This document shows, piece by piece, positions 18,857-26,572 of a stretch of DNA of 64,000 nt (position 1 is its first letter; every line of letters starts with the position of its first letter). The notes below the pieces were generated by a model that saw only the letters and a program-made list of their open reading frames with translations, made no database searches and was not told where the DNA came from. Position numbers and translations under genes: made by a program. This DNA is from Sedimentisphaerales bacterium. Lineage in GTDB: Bacteria > Planctomycetota > Phycisphaerae > Sedimentisphaerales > Anaerobacaceae. The stretch covers positions 1-64,000 of the forward strand of contig JAFGRL010000190.1 in the NCBI GenBank assembly GCA_016935195.1, in the 5' to 3' direction.

Positions 18857-19549
18857 ATGGCCAAATCGGAAAAAACGAACCGTGCACCGATTTCCATTAC
18901 GATAACCAGTGATGGAAAGTTGAAATTTTCATCAAAGACTCCAGAACAGGTCAAGAAGCAAGCTTTCTTTCCTATGTTTCCTTTTAAGCAGGGACAAGAG
19001 ACTGCTAATAGTGTGATGTTTAGCAGTGAATGGCCTCGTGTTTCCCGAAGGATTCCCCTTACGAAAGACCAGTTCGAGATTATAAAGCGTGCGGTTGGCT
19101 CGTATAGAATTGCCCGTATAAAGTCATTTCTTACACAAATGTGTAGTATTTCTGACCCAACAGCTTTATCTTGGGACGACATCATTGCACACTTGGAAAC
19201 TTACTTGGATTTGCAGCAAAAGAAGCAGTTGCAGAAAACAGCCAGCGGTAGTAAAGGAGGGGGAAAACGAAAAAAAACACCACCGCAACTGCTCAAAGAA
19301 ACACGGGAAAGACAAACAGCAAAAGAACTGGCAAAGGAGCCTAACAAAACTGCCGAGGAACTCGGCAAGCTACTGGGATGCCACAAATCAACAGTCGTTC
19401 GGCTAAAAGCGTGGCAGAAAAGAGGAGTTCTGGCTAACCCTAAACCCCCAAATGGCTTTAAGAAACAGCCCAAAGATGATAAGAGTAGAGGAGACATCGA
19501 AGCCATATACGAAAATGAGCCGAACGATGAAGGTGAAAACCCTCAATAA
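18857..19549 (+). CDS. Putative DNA-binding protein of integrative element (C-terminal HTH)
   Basis: 230 residues from ATG 18857 (MAKSEKTNR), with AGGTGA 5 nt upstream; a longer in-frame start at 18788 lacks such a site. The N-terminal 130 residues match no family I recognise. A basic linker (KGGGKRKKTPP) is followed by a helix-turn-helix of the type TAEELGKLLGCHKSTVVRLK (about residues 178-197) and a charged tail. It is the first gene of the compact element that ends in tRNA-Glu. By position it may act in replication or regulation of the element; that is inference. Confidence 0.6.
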   Translation: MAKSEKTNRAPISITITSDGKLKFSSKTPEQVKKQAFFPMFPFKQGQETANSVMFSSEWPRVSRRIPLTKDQFEIIKRAVGSYRIARIKSFLTQMCSISDPTALSWDDIIAHLETYLDLQQKKQLQKTASGSKGGGKRKKTPPQLLKETRERQTAKELAKEPNKTAEELGKLLGCHKSTVVRLKAWQKRGVLANPKPPNGFKKQPKDDKSRGDIEAIYENEPNDEGENPQ

Positions 19550-19550
19550 T

Positions 19551-19677
19551 TTGTTGCATTGTTGCACACTGCAACAGAGATTTACAACAAACCACTAAAA
19601 AGTTTTCTCTTTTAATTTCGTCAGCCACAATCCTTTAGTCGTTTTAGCAGTCCCGCTCTGCGTTTTTTTTGCAACAA
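19551..19677. repeat. Cluster of TTGTTGCA repeats
   Basis: TTGTTGCA occurs at 19551-19558 and 19559-19566 in tandem, followed by inverted copies TGCAACA at 19570-19576 and TGCAACAA at 19670-19677. A further TGCAACA lies at 20114-20120. The spacing suggests binding sites for one of the small DNA-binding proteins (operator or iteron-like). Confidence 0.45.
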
Positions 19678-19692
19678 GACCGCTACAGGTAT

Positions 19693-19881
19693 ATGGCCAC
19701 GATAACACATAAGACAAAAGGTCTGACAATTGTTGAGCAGGAATACCTTAAAGTAGTTCGGCTTGAGTTGCGACAGGCAATAAAAGAAGGTGAGCCACAA
19801 CGGGCAATGTCGTTCGCAAAAGAGGCAGCCAGATTGCAAAGGAAAAAACTCGCAAGCAAGGAGGGGCACAATGAGCGATAA
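19693..19881 (+). CDS. Small helical protein of integrative element, unassigned
   Basis: 62 residues from ATG 19693 (MATITHKTKG), preceded by ACAGGT. The content is helical and charged (EQEYLKVVRLELRQAIKEGE, then RAMSFAKEAARLQRKK). No family is recognised. Its 3' end overlaps the next gene by 11 nt, so the two are probably translated together. A longer start at 19669 is possible. Confidence 0.55.
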   Translation: MATITHKTKGLTIVEQEYLKVVRLELRQAIKEGEPQRAMSFAKEAARLQRKKLASKEGHNER

Positions 19882-20122
19882 ACAATCCCCCGAAAAGCTA
19901 AAGATTGAGCCTGCTTTACTTACTATTCCACAGATTTGTGTACTGCTCAACATATCACGGGCAGAGTTTTACCGATTAGATTCGAGCGGCAAGTTCGCTC
20001 CATTGCAAACTGGACTTTGCCGCAAGCGGTTGTATTTGCGGTCTGAAATTGAGGGTTGGATTCGGGCGGGCTGTCCGCACCGAAAAGTTTGGCAGTCTAT
20101 GAAAACTAAATTTGCAACATAA
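19871..20122 (+). CDS. AlpA/excisionase-like helix-turn-helix protein
   Basis: 83 residues from ATG 19871, with AAGGAGG 7-8 nt upstream. The core LLTIPQICVLLNISRAEFYR, then RKRLYLRSEIEGWIRAGCP, is the winged-helix pattern of AlpA and HTH_17 proteins: recognition helix, wing with Arg, then SEIEGWI. These act as excisionases or transcription activators of integrase genes in phages and satellites. It sits 5' of the XRE-integrase pair, fitting that role. The preceding small gene overlaps by 11 nt. Confidence 0.75.
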   Translation: MSDKQSPEKLKIEPALLTIPQICVLLNISRAEFYRLDSSGKFAPLQTGLCRKRLYLRSEIEGWIRAGCPHRKVWQSMKTKFAT

Positions 20123-20450
20123 AATCTATTTTGACCGTGCCGTATCGGTTTGGCTTGCGGGCAATACGGCGGCACAAGCCAACGGCGTAGTAGATTGGCA
20201 TCCGAAATAAATAAAGACGGCAGACCGAACACCCTATCTGCCGCAAGCTGATTAGGCTTGACTCTATCGGGTTTGGGTAGTCGGGCAGAACGGACGCCCA
20301 AAATGGTGAAACAAATCCGTGCTTAAAGCCCGCCGAAGGCGACGGAGCAGAAGGCATCCTAAATCTTATTAGGGTGCTTCTGCGCCACCTCTGGCTCTGG
20401 AGCAGGTATGGTAATAAAGATTAAAAAAACAACAAAAAGAAGAAGAGTAC
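20123..20450. other. Structured non-coding interval of the element
   Basis: No convincing ORF. Two inverted repeats stand out: arms 20137-20145 and 20164-20175 (GTGCCGTAT against ATACGGC-gg-CAC), and arms 20348-20362 and 20369-20382 (CAGAAGgCAtCCTAA against its complement, with one bulge and one G-T pair). It could be a non-coding RNA, an origin or attP-related site, or a regulatory leader. Confidence 0.4.
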
Positions 20451-20488
20451 TTGACACATGCCAATTATATGTTAAAGTTAGTCAAGTT

Positions 20489-20704
20489 ATGAAATCGACC
20501 ATCAAAATAATTCGAGAATGTATTGAAAAGCAAGGCTTGAGCCGATACCAAATCAGCAAGCGGACGGGAATAGACCAAACTGTGCTATATCGGATTGTTA
20601 GGGGTGGTGATTGTATGATTAGTACAGCAGATAAGTTGTTAAAGCTATTTGGTTATGAAGTTTGCAAAAAGAAAATCACAAAAAAATCGAGGGCAAAGAA
20701 ATGA
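20489..20704 (+). CDS. Small XRE-like helix-turn-helix regulator
   Basis: 71 residues: CIEKQGLSRYQISKRTGIDQ, then TVLYRIVRGG and ISTADKLLKLFGYE, a clear Cro/C1-type HTH with a basic tail. An upstream start at 20408 would give a longer protein, but ATG 20489 fits the domain start. TTGACA at 20451-20456 lies 33 nt before this ATG, so the transcript is short-leadered or the -35 call is chance. The stop overlaps the integrase start (ATGA), so it is co-translated and probably represses integrase expression. Confidence 0.78.
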   Translation: MKSTIKIIRECIEKQGLSRYQISKRTGIDQTVLYRIVRGGDCMISTADKLLKLFGYEVCKKKITKKSRAKK

Positions 20705-22053
20705 GGCTTTTCAAACCAACATATAAGGGCAGGGACGGCAAAAAAAGAAAAACCGCTAAATGGTATTGCGATTTTTCCGACCAGAACCAGCTTAGGCATA
20801 AGATACCGGCCTTTGCTGATAAGCGGTTGTCTGAGGGGCTGGGACGGAATATTGAAGCCATTGTTAATTGCAGGATTGCACGGTTTGAGCCTGATACAAA
20901 ACTTAACCAGTGGATTGAAACTTTGCCGGATAGTTTGTTGAGAAAATTTGTATCTTGGGGCTTAATTGATGGACAGCGGGCAGAGATAACAAAGCCTTTG
21001 ACAGAGCATATAAGCGATTATATTAAAATCCTCGAAGCCAAAGGTAATTCAAAGGACGATATTGTTCGTACCCGAAACAGACTTAAAAGAATAGTTTCTG
21101 ATTGCAGGTTTTATTATTTCAGGGATATTACAAAATCAGCGGTTGAGATTTATTTAGGCAAGATGAAAAAAGACGGTTATAGCAGCACCAGCAGAGGCCA
21201 TTATCTCGGAACTCTTTCAACATTCCTGAACTGGGCAGAGCAAGACCAGAGGATTATCCGTAACCCGATTGCAAAGCTGGGGAAACCCGATAGAGATTCC
21301 GAACCAAAAGGCGTATTAAATCCTGAGCAATTTGTTCACTTAATCAAGACCACATTTGAAAAGAACGTCCTTGTCGGTAGAACTACAGGGCAGGAGCGGG
21401 CAGTTCTTTATGTTTTGGCAGGGACTACAGGGCTAAGACGAAAAGAGTTATTGAACCTTGCTTGGGACGATATCAACCTGTTAGCGGATACTTCCTATGT
21501 ACGAGTAAAGGCTTCTGCCGCCAAAAACGACAAAGAGGCAAAGCAACCCATACCGCCATTTGTAGTACGTCTTTTAACGGCCTTAAAAGCCGCTACAAGG
21601 CCAAAGCTGTCTGACAGGGTCTTTGTATCGTTTGGCAGGTGGATTAATACAGCAGAGCTAATCAGGGCGGATTTAGCGGCAGCAAGCATCGACCCGATAG
21701 ACAAAGACGGCAATGAGATATGCTTTCATTCCTTACGCAACAGCTATATATCTTTCCTTGCCAACAGTAATATTCCCCCAAAGGTTGTTCAGAAATTGGC
21801 AAGACATTCAGACCCCCGATTGACATTTAACACTTATGCCCGAACCTTTGACGAAGCTGAACAAAAGGCTATTAGTTTCTTGCCGAACTGCGGGAATTTT
21901 GTCTTGTCCACCAGCTTGGACAAAATGTGCAGAAAACAAGAGATTCCCATAGACAACCATAGACACAAAAACGGCCAAGGCACGTTACAAACCGCATTCT
22001 TGGCCGATGCACAAATAGCCCCAAGGGGATTCGAACCCCTGTTGCCGGGTTGA
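20701..22053 (+). CDS. Tyrosine recombinase integrase ending inside tRNA-Glu
   Basis: 450 residues from ATG 20701 (ATGA overlap with the XRE gene; GAGG upstream). Domains: an N-terminal arm-binding part (to about 110), a core-binding SAM-like domain (about 110-205) and a catalytic domain (about 215-405). The catalytic residues are seen in GTTGLRRKELLNLAW (Arg), CFHSLRNSYISF (H-x-x-R), LARHSDPRLT (His) and FNTYARTFDE (Tyr). After the domain come about 50 residues, the last 12 of which (IAPRGFEPLLPG) are encoded by the antisense of the tRNA-Glu 3' half. So the stop codon lies within the attachment site, as in elements whose integrase gene abuts attR. The recombinase should integrate at tRNA-Glu. 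Confidence 0.92.
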   Translation: MRLFKPTYKGRDGKKRKTAKWYCDFSDQNQLRHKIPAFADKRLSEGLGRNIEAIVNCRIARFEPDTKLNQWIETLPDSLLRKFVSWGLIDGQRAEITKPLTEHISDYIKILEAKGNSKDDIVRTRNRLKRIVSDCRFYYFRDITKSAVEIYLGKMKKDGYSSTSRGHYLGTLSTFLNWAEQDQRIIRNPIAKLGKPDRDSEPKGVLNPEQFVHLIKTTFEKNVLVGRTTGQERAVLYVLAGTTGLRRKELLNLAWDDINLLADTSYVRVKASAAKNDKEAKQPIPPFVVRLLTALKAATRPKLSDRVFVSFGRWINTAELIRADLAAASIDPIDKDGNEICFHSLRNSYISFLANSNIPPKVVQKLARHSDPRLTFNTYARTFDEAEQKAISFLPNCGNFVLSTSLDKMCRKQEIPIDNHRHKNGQGTLQTAFLADAQIAPRGFEPLLPG

Positions 22054-22090
22054 AAACCCGGTGTCCTGGACCTGCCTAGACGATGGGGCC
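22016..22090 (-). tRNA. tRNA-Glu (UUC)
   Basis: The minus strand folds as a 75-nt cloverleaf. The 7-bp acceptor stem is GGCCCCA with UGGGGCU (one G-U). There is a D arm, an anticodon stem CCGGG/CCCGG with loop UUUUCAA (anticodon UUC), a variable CAAC, and a T arm AGGGG-UUCGAAU-CCCCU. The discriminator base is A and CCA is not encoded. The 3' half overlaps the integrase reading frame on the other strand (to 22053), so this gene is the integration target. Confidence 0.96.
22035..22048. repeat. Possible right attachment core within tRNA-Glu
   Basis: Same 14-bp word as at 18611-18624, covering part of the T stem, the variable region and the anticodon stem of tRNA-Glu, a usual crossover zone for tyrosine recombinases. 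Confidence 0.45.
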
Positions 22091-22099
22091 GCCTAAAAT

Positions 22100-22273
22100 T
22101 TAGTCCATACTGATTGCTTCTACAGGGCAGGCGTCAACACAAACGCCGCAATCGACACAAGTATCAGCGTTCACTGCTGCTTTGCCGTCAACCATACTTA
22201 TAGCATCGCTTGGACATTCATCGACACAGGACTCGCACCCTGTGCATTTTTCCTTATCAACTTTTGCCGGCAT
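22100..22273 (-). CDS. 2[4Fe-4S] ferredoxin
   Basis: 57 residues from ATG 22273 (MPAKVDKEK), with AAGGTTGAT upstream; a longer start at 22321 adds an unlikely tail. Two clusters are seen: CTGCESCVDECPSDAIS and CVDCGVCVDACPVEAIS, the classic clostridial-type ferredoxin with a bicluster fold. It is a soluble electron carrier, a plausible partner of the 2-oxoacid oxidoreductase encoded at 47.7-50.1 kb, which has no ferredoxin subunit beside it. It lies just 9 bp from the tRNA-Glu 5' end. Confidence 0.93.
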   Translation of the reverse strand: MPAKVDKEKCTGCESCVDECPSDAISMVDGKAAVNADTCVDCGVCVDACPVEAISMD

Positions 22274-22420
22274 TGTTATCAACCTTTCAATAAAAATCTC
22301 ATAACCTCTGGTAAAGTGCAAAATGCTACTAAATTATGCTCGTACATTACAACAAAAAATTTCAGAACTGACACCTATTGATTTTTGCTTTTTCCAACTG
22401 AGCATCAACAGCTTGAACAA

Positions 22421-23641
22421 CTATTTCGCTGGGCCTATGGAGAATTGAGTGAAATCGCCGGGCTTAAGTTGTTTAATCAGACGATTTACTTCTTCGACGG
22501 TAACTGCCTTTATAGCGTTGATATCGTCCGCAATCGGACGGTATTTGCCAAGATATATCCAGTTGAACCCCAAATCAACCAGCCGGCCCATCGGCAGTTC
22601 ATTTTTGATAACCAGCGCACTTAACGCCTTATTTTTAGCTTTTGTCAACTCATCCTGGCTTACGCCCTCGTGCAGCAAACGGCCAAATATCTGCTTTACG
22701 ATATCAAGCACCTTAGTGGCACCTTCCTGGCCGCAGCGTATATAGCTGTAAAATACTCCGGTACCTTCCATAGCGCTAAGCTGCATCGTTGCGGTCTCGG
22801 CCAGAGCCTTGTCAACAAGCTCCCAAAAGAATCTTGAGCCTACATCATCACCTATAATGGAGCTAAGCAGGGAACCTGCAAATCTTCGAGGGTCGTCGGC
22901 AGATACGGCCGGACTCATCAGGCATATATGCTCTCTGGCCAGGCTTGACTTTTCAAGCCGCTTTGTCTTTTTGCTTCCTGCGCAGGGCTGTAGATTTCTT
23001 TCAACTTTGTGCTGCTGCCATTTTCCGCAGGAATTTTCGACTGTTTGGCAGAAATGCTCCCACTTAAGCCTGCCGGCGCAGGCCAAGACCATATTATTGG
23101 GAACATAACGACTGCCGAAGTAATCCCGCATCTGGTTGGCCGTTAAATCGTCAATACTTTTTTCGGTACCCAGAACACTGTTTCCACAAGGATGACCATC
23201 GAAATGCAGGCTCCTGCACTTTTCAAGGACATCGTAATTCGGCAGGTCCTTGTACATAGCGATTTCTTCTTTGATTACGTTCTTTTCGATTTCGAAATCT
23301 TCATTTCTCAGCGCCGGCCTCATCAACTCAATCCACAGTCCTGTAACCTCGAGAAGATATTCAGGCAGGACGGCAGCGTAAAAGACTGTATTTTCCTCGC
23401 TTGTAAAGGCGTTGAACTTTGCGCCGGTTCTGTCAAAAGCCTCATTTACCTCGAACGCATTTAACTTACCGGTTCCTTTAAACAGCATATGTTCGAGAAA
23501 ATGTGAAGCACCATTTATATTATTGTTTTCGTCACGCGAGCCTGTTTTGACGAAGAAGCCTACCGCTGCCGATTTGGCGGAGTCGTTAATTTCAGAAACG
23601 ATAGTCAAACCATTAGCTAACTGCCTGTTTCTAAATTCCAT
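22421..23641 (-). CDS. M16 family zinc peptidase (catalytic)
   Basis: 406 residues of the pitrilysin/mitochondrial processing peptidase family. The inverted zinc motif HFLEHMLFKG (H-x-x-E-H) lies near residue 50, with the distal Glu in the EIEKNVIKEEI segment (about 117-127). The length matches the small bacterial YmxG-like type. It forms a pair with the non-catalytic paralogue encoded 36 bp upstream. In such pairs the two proteins build a heterodimeric peptidase that degrades or trims peptides. The natural substrate is unknown. Confidence 0.9.
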   Translation of the reverse strand: MEFRNRQLANGLTIVSEINDSAKSAAVGFFVKTGSRDENNNINGASHFLEHMLFKGTGKLNAFEVNEAFDRTGAKFNAFTSEENTVFYAAVLPEYLLEVTGLWIELMRPALRNEDFEIEKNVIKEEIAMYKDLPNYDVLEKCRSLHFDGHPCGNSVLGTEKSIDDLTANQMRDYFGSRYVPNNMVLACAGRLKWEHFCQTVENSCGKWQQHKVERNLQPCAGSKKTKRLEKSSLAREHICLMSPAVSADDPRRFAGSLLSSIIGDDVGSRFFWELVDKALAETATMQLSAMEGTGVFYSYIRCGQEGATKVLDIVKQIFGRLLHEGVSQDELTKAKNKALSALVIKNELPMGRLVDLGFNWIYLGKYRPIADDINAIKAVTVEEVNRLIKQLKPGDFTQFSIGPAK

Positions 23642-23677
23642 ATTTTTTGCTCTATACCATTTATTATTGATTTCGAG

Positions 23678-24907
23678 TTAGATATCTATCTGCTTAGGGC
23701 CTACCGTAACTACAGTAAAATCGTTAAATTTGTTATTCGCCAGAAACTGCCGCACCGAATCAACGGTGGTTTCTTCGATACTGTCCTTTATTTCGTCGAG
23801 GCTTCGAACCCTGCCCAACATATAATAGTCACTTCCAATAGCCCCGGCTCTGCTGCTGGTTGATTCACTTTGCAGTATTAAGGCACTTTTTAAGCCCGCT
23901 TTTGCACGGTTGATTTCTTCTTCATTAATACCTTCACAAAGGTGATTAAATTGGCCTATTATGACTTTGATTGTCTCCTGGGCCTTGTCGGGTGTTGTGC
24001 CAGCGTAGCACATTATCCCCGCTGCCTGCTTTAGGCAATGGTAGCCTGCCCCTATCGCATAGCACAATCCTCGTTTTTCTCTTACCTCGGTAAATAATCT
24101 GGCGCTCATTCCACCTGATAGAATTGAAACTGCCACTCTGGCGTCGTAGTAGCTTTTATCGTTCGGCTTGACGGTCTCTGTCATCAAGCCAATATGAACC
24201 TGAGCACCGTCATTATTTATGTGTGTGTATCTGCCGGGCCCTGCTTGTGTAACAGGTGTCTCAAAACCTCCCTGTTGGCGCAAGTCAAACAAGCTGTTTA
24301 TCTGCCGGCAAACTTCATCGAAGTTGTATTTTCCTGCAACTGTAAAAATCGTTTGTGAAAGGTCAAAATATGACTGAATAATCTTTTTTGCTCTTTTAGC
24401 TGTCAGCCTCTGTAATTCCTCAACAGAGCCTAAGGTGCTGCGTCCCAGTGGGTATGGATAAAATTGCTCTTTTAGCTTGAGCATAACTCGCTGGTGAGGG
24501 TCGTCATCCAGGGCACGAACCGAATCAATGGCAAGATGTTGAGCTAATTCAAACTGGTCTTGTTCCAAATTTGGCGAGCAAATAATCTCTCCGTATAAAT
24601 CCAAAGCTCTATGCAAGTTACCTGCTTCAAGCACCGCACCAACAGTTATATGCGAGCTGCCTACGCAGCTTGCTCGATGCAGACCCAAACCATCCAGCGC
24701 ATCACAAAGCTCTTTACTGCTTTTCCCGGCGGCACCTCGGGAAATCCAGTCGGCAATAACGTTTGAAGCTCCGCAGCAACCAGACGCTAATATCGCAGCT
24801 CCTGCCGGCAGCATAAAACTAAATGCTACAGAGCCGACCGCATCCATCGGCTCGCCCAAAAGAATCATCCCGTTTCTCAATATGTGCTTATCGATTTTAT
24901 CGACCAT
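23678..24907 (-). CDS. M16 family peptidase-like subunit (non-catalytic)
   Basis: 409 residues with the M16 fold and the C-terminal signature region (HIGLMTETVKPNDKSYYDAR, then SARLFTEVREKRGLCYAIGA). At the place of H-x-x-E-H it reads GASNVIADWISRG, so the zinc ligands are missing. It is therefore probably the substrate-binding partner of the catalytic protein just downstream. The two genes are co-directional with a 36-bp gap. Confidence 0.87.
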   Translation of the reverse strand: MVDKIDKHILRNGMILLGEPMDAVGSVAFSFMLPAGAAILASGCCGASNVIADWISRGAAGKSSKELCDALDGLGLHRASCVGSSHITVGAVLEAGNLHRALDLYGEIICSPNLEQDQFELAQHLAIDSVRALDDDPHQRVMLKLKEQFYPYPLGRSTLGSVEELQRLTAKRAKKIIQSYFDLSQTIFTVAGKYNFDEVCRQINSLFDLRQQGGFETPVTQAGPGRYTHINNDGAQVHIGLMTETVKPNDKSYYDARVAVSILSGGMSARLFTEVREKRGLCYAIGAGYHCLKQAAGIMCYAGTTPDKAQETIKVIIGQFNHLCEGINEEEINRAKAGLKSALILQSESTSSRAGAIGSDYYMLGRVRSLDEIKDSIEETTVDSVRQFLANNKFNDFTVVTVGPKQIDI

Positions 24908-25096
24908 CGGTCTTTACCCTTTACGATGAACCAATACGCCTTTGTTTGGTTGCAATAAAGTACATAATTGGACTATGTTCTTCAATGGTATAAAAAATTC
25001 TTTTTGATTTGCTGATATTTATCATTTCTTCCTTGATATTCAAATGCCCTCAGAGAGAATACGCGGAATTTTCTGGTACATTATTGGATTGACGAA

Positions 25097-26458
25097 ATGT
25101 GTGCCGTTCCTGACGATATATTACCAACCAAGAAAAATGCTTATCATCATTATGATACTGCAGTTAAAAATGATTATCAGCATAACGCTATCATTTTTAC
25201 CGCCTTTGATTTCCTCTGGGGCTTAAGCCTTCCTTTCGCACTGTATACTACAATTGTGCCGGCCTATATGTCCGAGCTTGGCGCACCCAAGAGTCTGATT
25301 GGCATTATTGCTTCACTTACCATAACGATATGTCCTGTGCAGGTTATTACAAGTCATTTTTTCAGGAAACAGTCAAGAAAAGTATGGCTTATGGGCTTAT
25401 ATATTTCCAGTGTGATTCCGTGGACTTTGTACAGTTTCATTTTCCTGTGCTGGGCTCCGGCTGTTTCAAATGCGGTCAAGCTAATCTTCTTCTCTATCTG
25501 CATGTTGATATTTATGGCCGGCTGCATTGGCTGTTTTCCTCTTCACTTTTCTTTAATGACGGATTGTACTCCTTTGAAAAAGAGAGGAACTCTTTATGGT
25601 TACCGTGTAGCAGCAATTTCTTTAGCCTCTATATTGGCTTGTCCACTTGCTTATTGGGTAACAAAACATTGGAATGGACCTGACAGCTTTTTAGTTGCTT
25701 TCATTGTTGGTAACATATTTCGCATTATATCAAGCACCGTTATACTTTCTGCCCGCGAACATAGAGACCCAAGAATTTACAGAGACCGAAAGCCAGGTTC
25801 TAAAATGAATCGTTTAATACCGAGAACAAGATTAACTGTTCGCAAGATGCTCAAAAACACCAATTACAGAATACTGTTGTTTTTCACCATTATTCTTTTT
25901 ATTTCGATGATGATGGGGTCATTTATAATCGTTTTTGCGAAAGAGACAATGATGCTAACCGGTGCAGAAATTATTACATTTACGATTATTCAAATGTTAA
26001 GTGCAGCTTTTTTCTCGACGATTCTTGGAAAAATAGGTGACAAAGTGGGTTATAAAATCATCGGAGTAATAAGTACCTTACTTTTATCTTTTGGTTTTAT
26101 GCTTGTCTTGCTTGCAGCGACAGGTCATATGTTCCGGTCCGTTACTGTGTATCTGGGTTTTATTTTATATTCTGGTGTTACCTCTGTTGCCGCAATGGTA
26201 CAAATGAATATGTCTGTGGAATTGCTTCCAAAAATAAACTCCGGCACATTGGTCGCCTTGACCAATTTCCTAATGATGCCTGCTATATTTGTGAGCTTGC
26301 TTTTCTCTGGTCTGATTATAGACCTGACATCCAGCTATACAATTGTTTTTACTATTGGAGCCTTGCTGTCAGCAATTAGCACAGTTGGTTTTGCCGTGCT
26401 TGTTCAGGAACCAAGAAAACGCGTGATGTATGTGGTCAGGCAGGTGCGTAAAATCTAA
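25097..26458 (+). CDS. MFS transporter
   Basis: 453 residues with about 12 TM segments. A hydrophilic N-terminus of about 30 residues is followed by FDFLWGLSLPFALYTTIVPA and paired half repeats (SELGAPKSLIGIIASLTITI in the first, ILGKIGDKVGYKIIGVISTL in the second, the latter an A-like loop GDKVGYK). It is an inner-membrane carrier; the substrate cannot be read. It stands alone, divergent from the M16 pair and convergent with smc. Confidence 0.8.
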   Translation: MCAVPDDILPTKKNAYHHYDTAVKNDYQHNAIIFTAFDFLWGLSLPFALYTTIVPAYMSELGAPKSLIGIIASLTITICPVQVITSHFFRKQSRKVWLMGLYISSVIPWTLYSFIFLCWAPAVSNAVKLIFFSICMLIFMAGCIGCFPLHFSLMTDCTPLKKRGTLYGYRVAAISLASILACPLAYWVTKHWNGPDSFLVAFIVGNIFRIISSTVILSAREHRDPRIYRDRKPGSKMNRLIPRTRLTVRKMLKNTNYRILLFFTIILFISMMMGSFIIVFAKETMMLTGAEIITFTIIQMLSAAFFSTILGKIGDKVGYKIIGVISTLLLSFGFMLVLLAATGHMFRSVTVYLGFILYSGVTSVAAMVQMNMSVELLPKINSGTLVALTNFLMMPAIFVSLLFSGLIIDLTSSYTIVFTIGALLSAISTVGFAVLVQEPRKRVMYVVRQVRKI

Positions 26459-26572
26459 TGTACTAAAAATTTTTTGCCCCTCAGTAACTCCGTAATTGTT
26501 GGCTTAAATACAGTTTGTAATTCGACCAAAATTAACAAATAATACGGCGTCGAAAAAACGGTGTATTTAGTT

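Noticed and set aside
18795-19206. 137-codon minus-strand frame over the HTH protein
   Set aside because: Antisense to a gene with a good SD and HTH; no own start signal.
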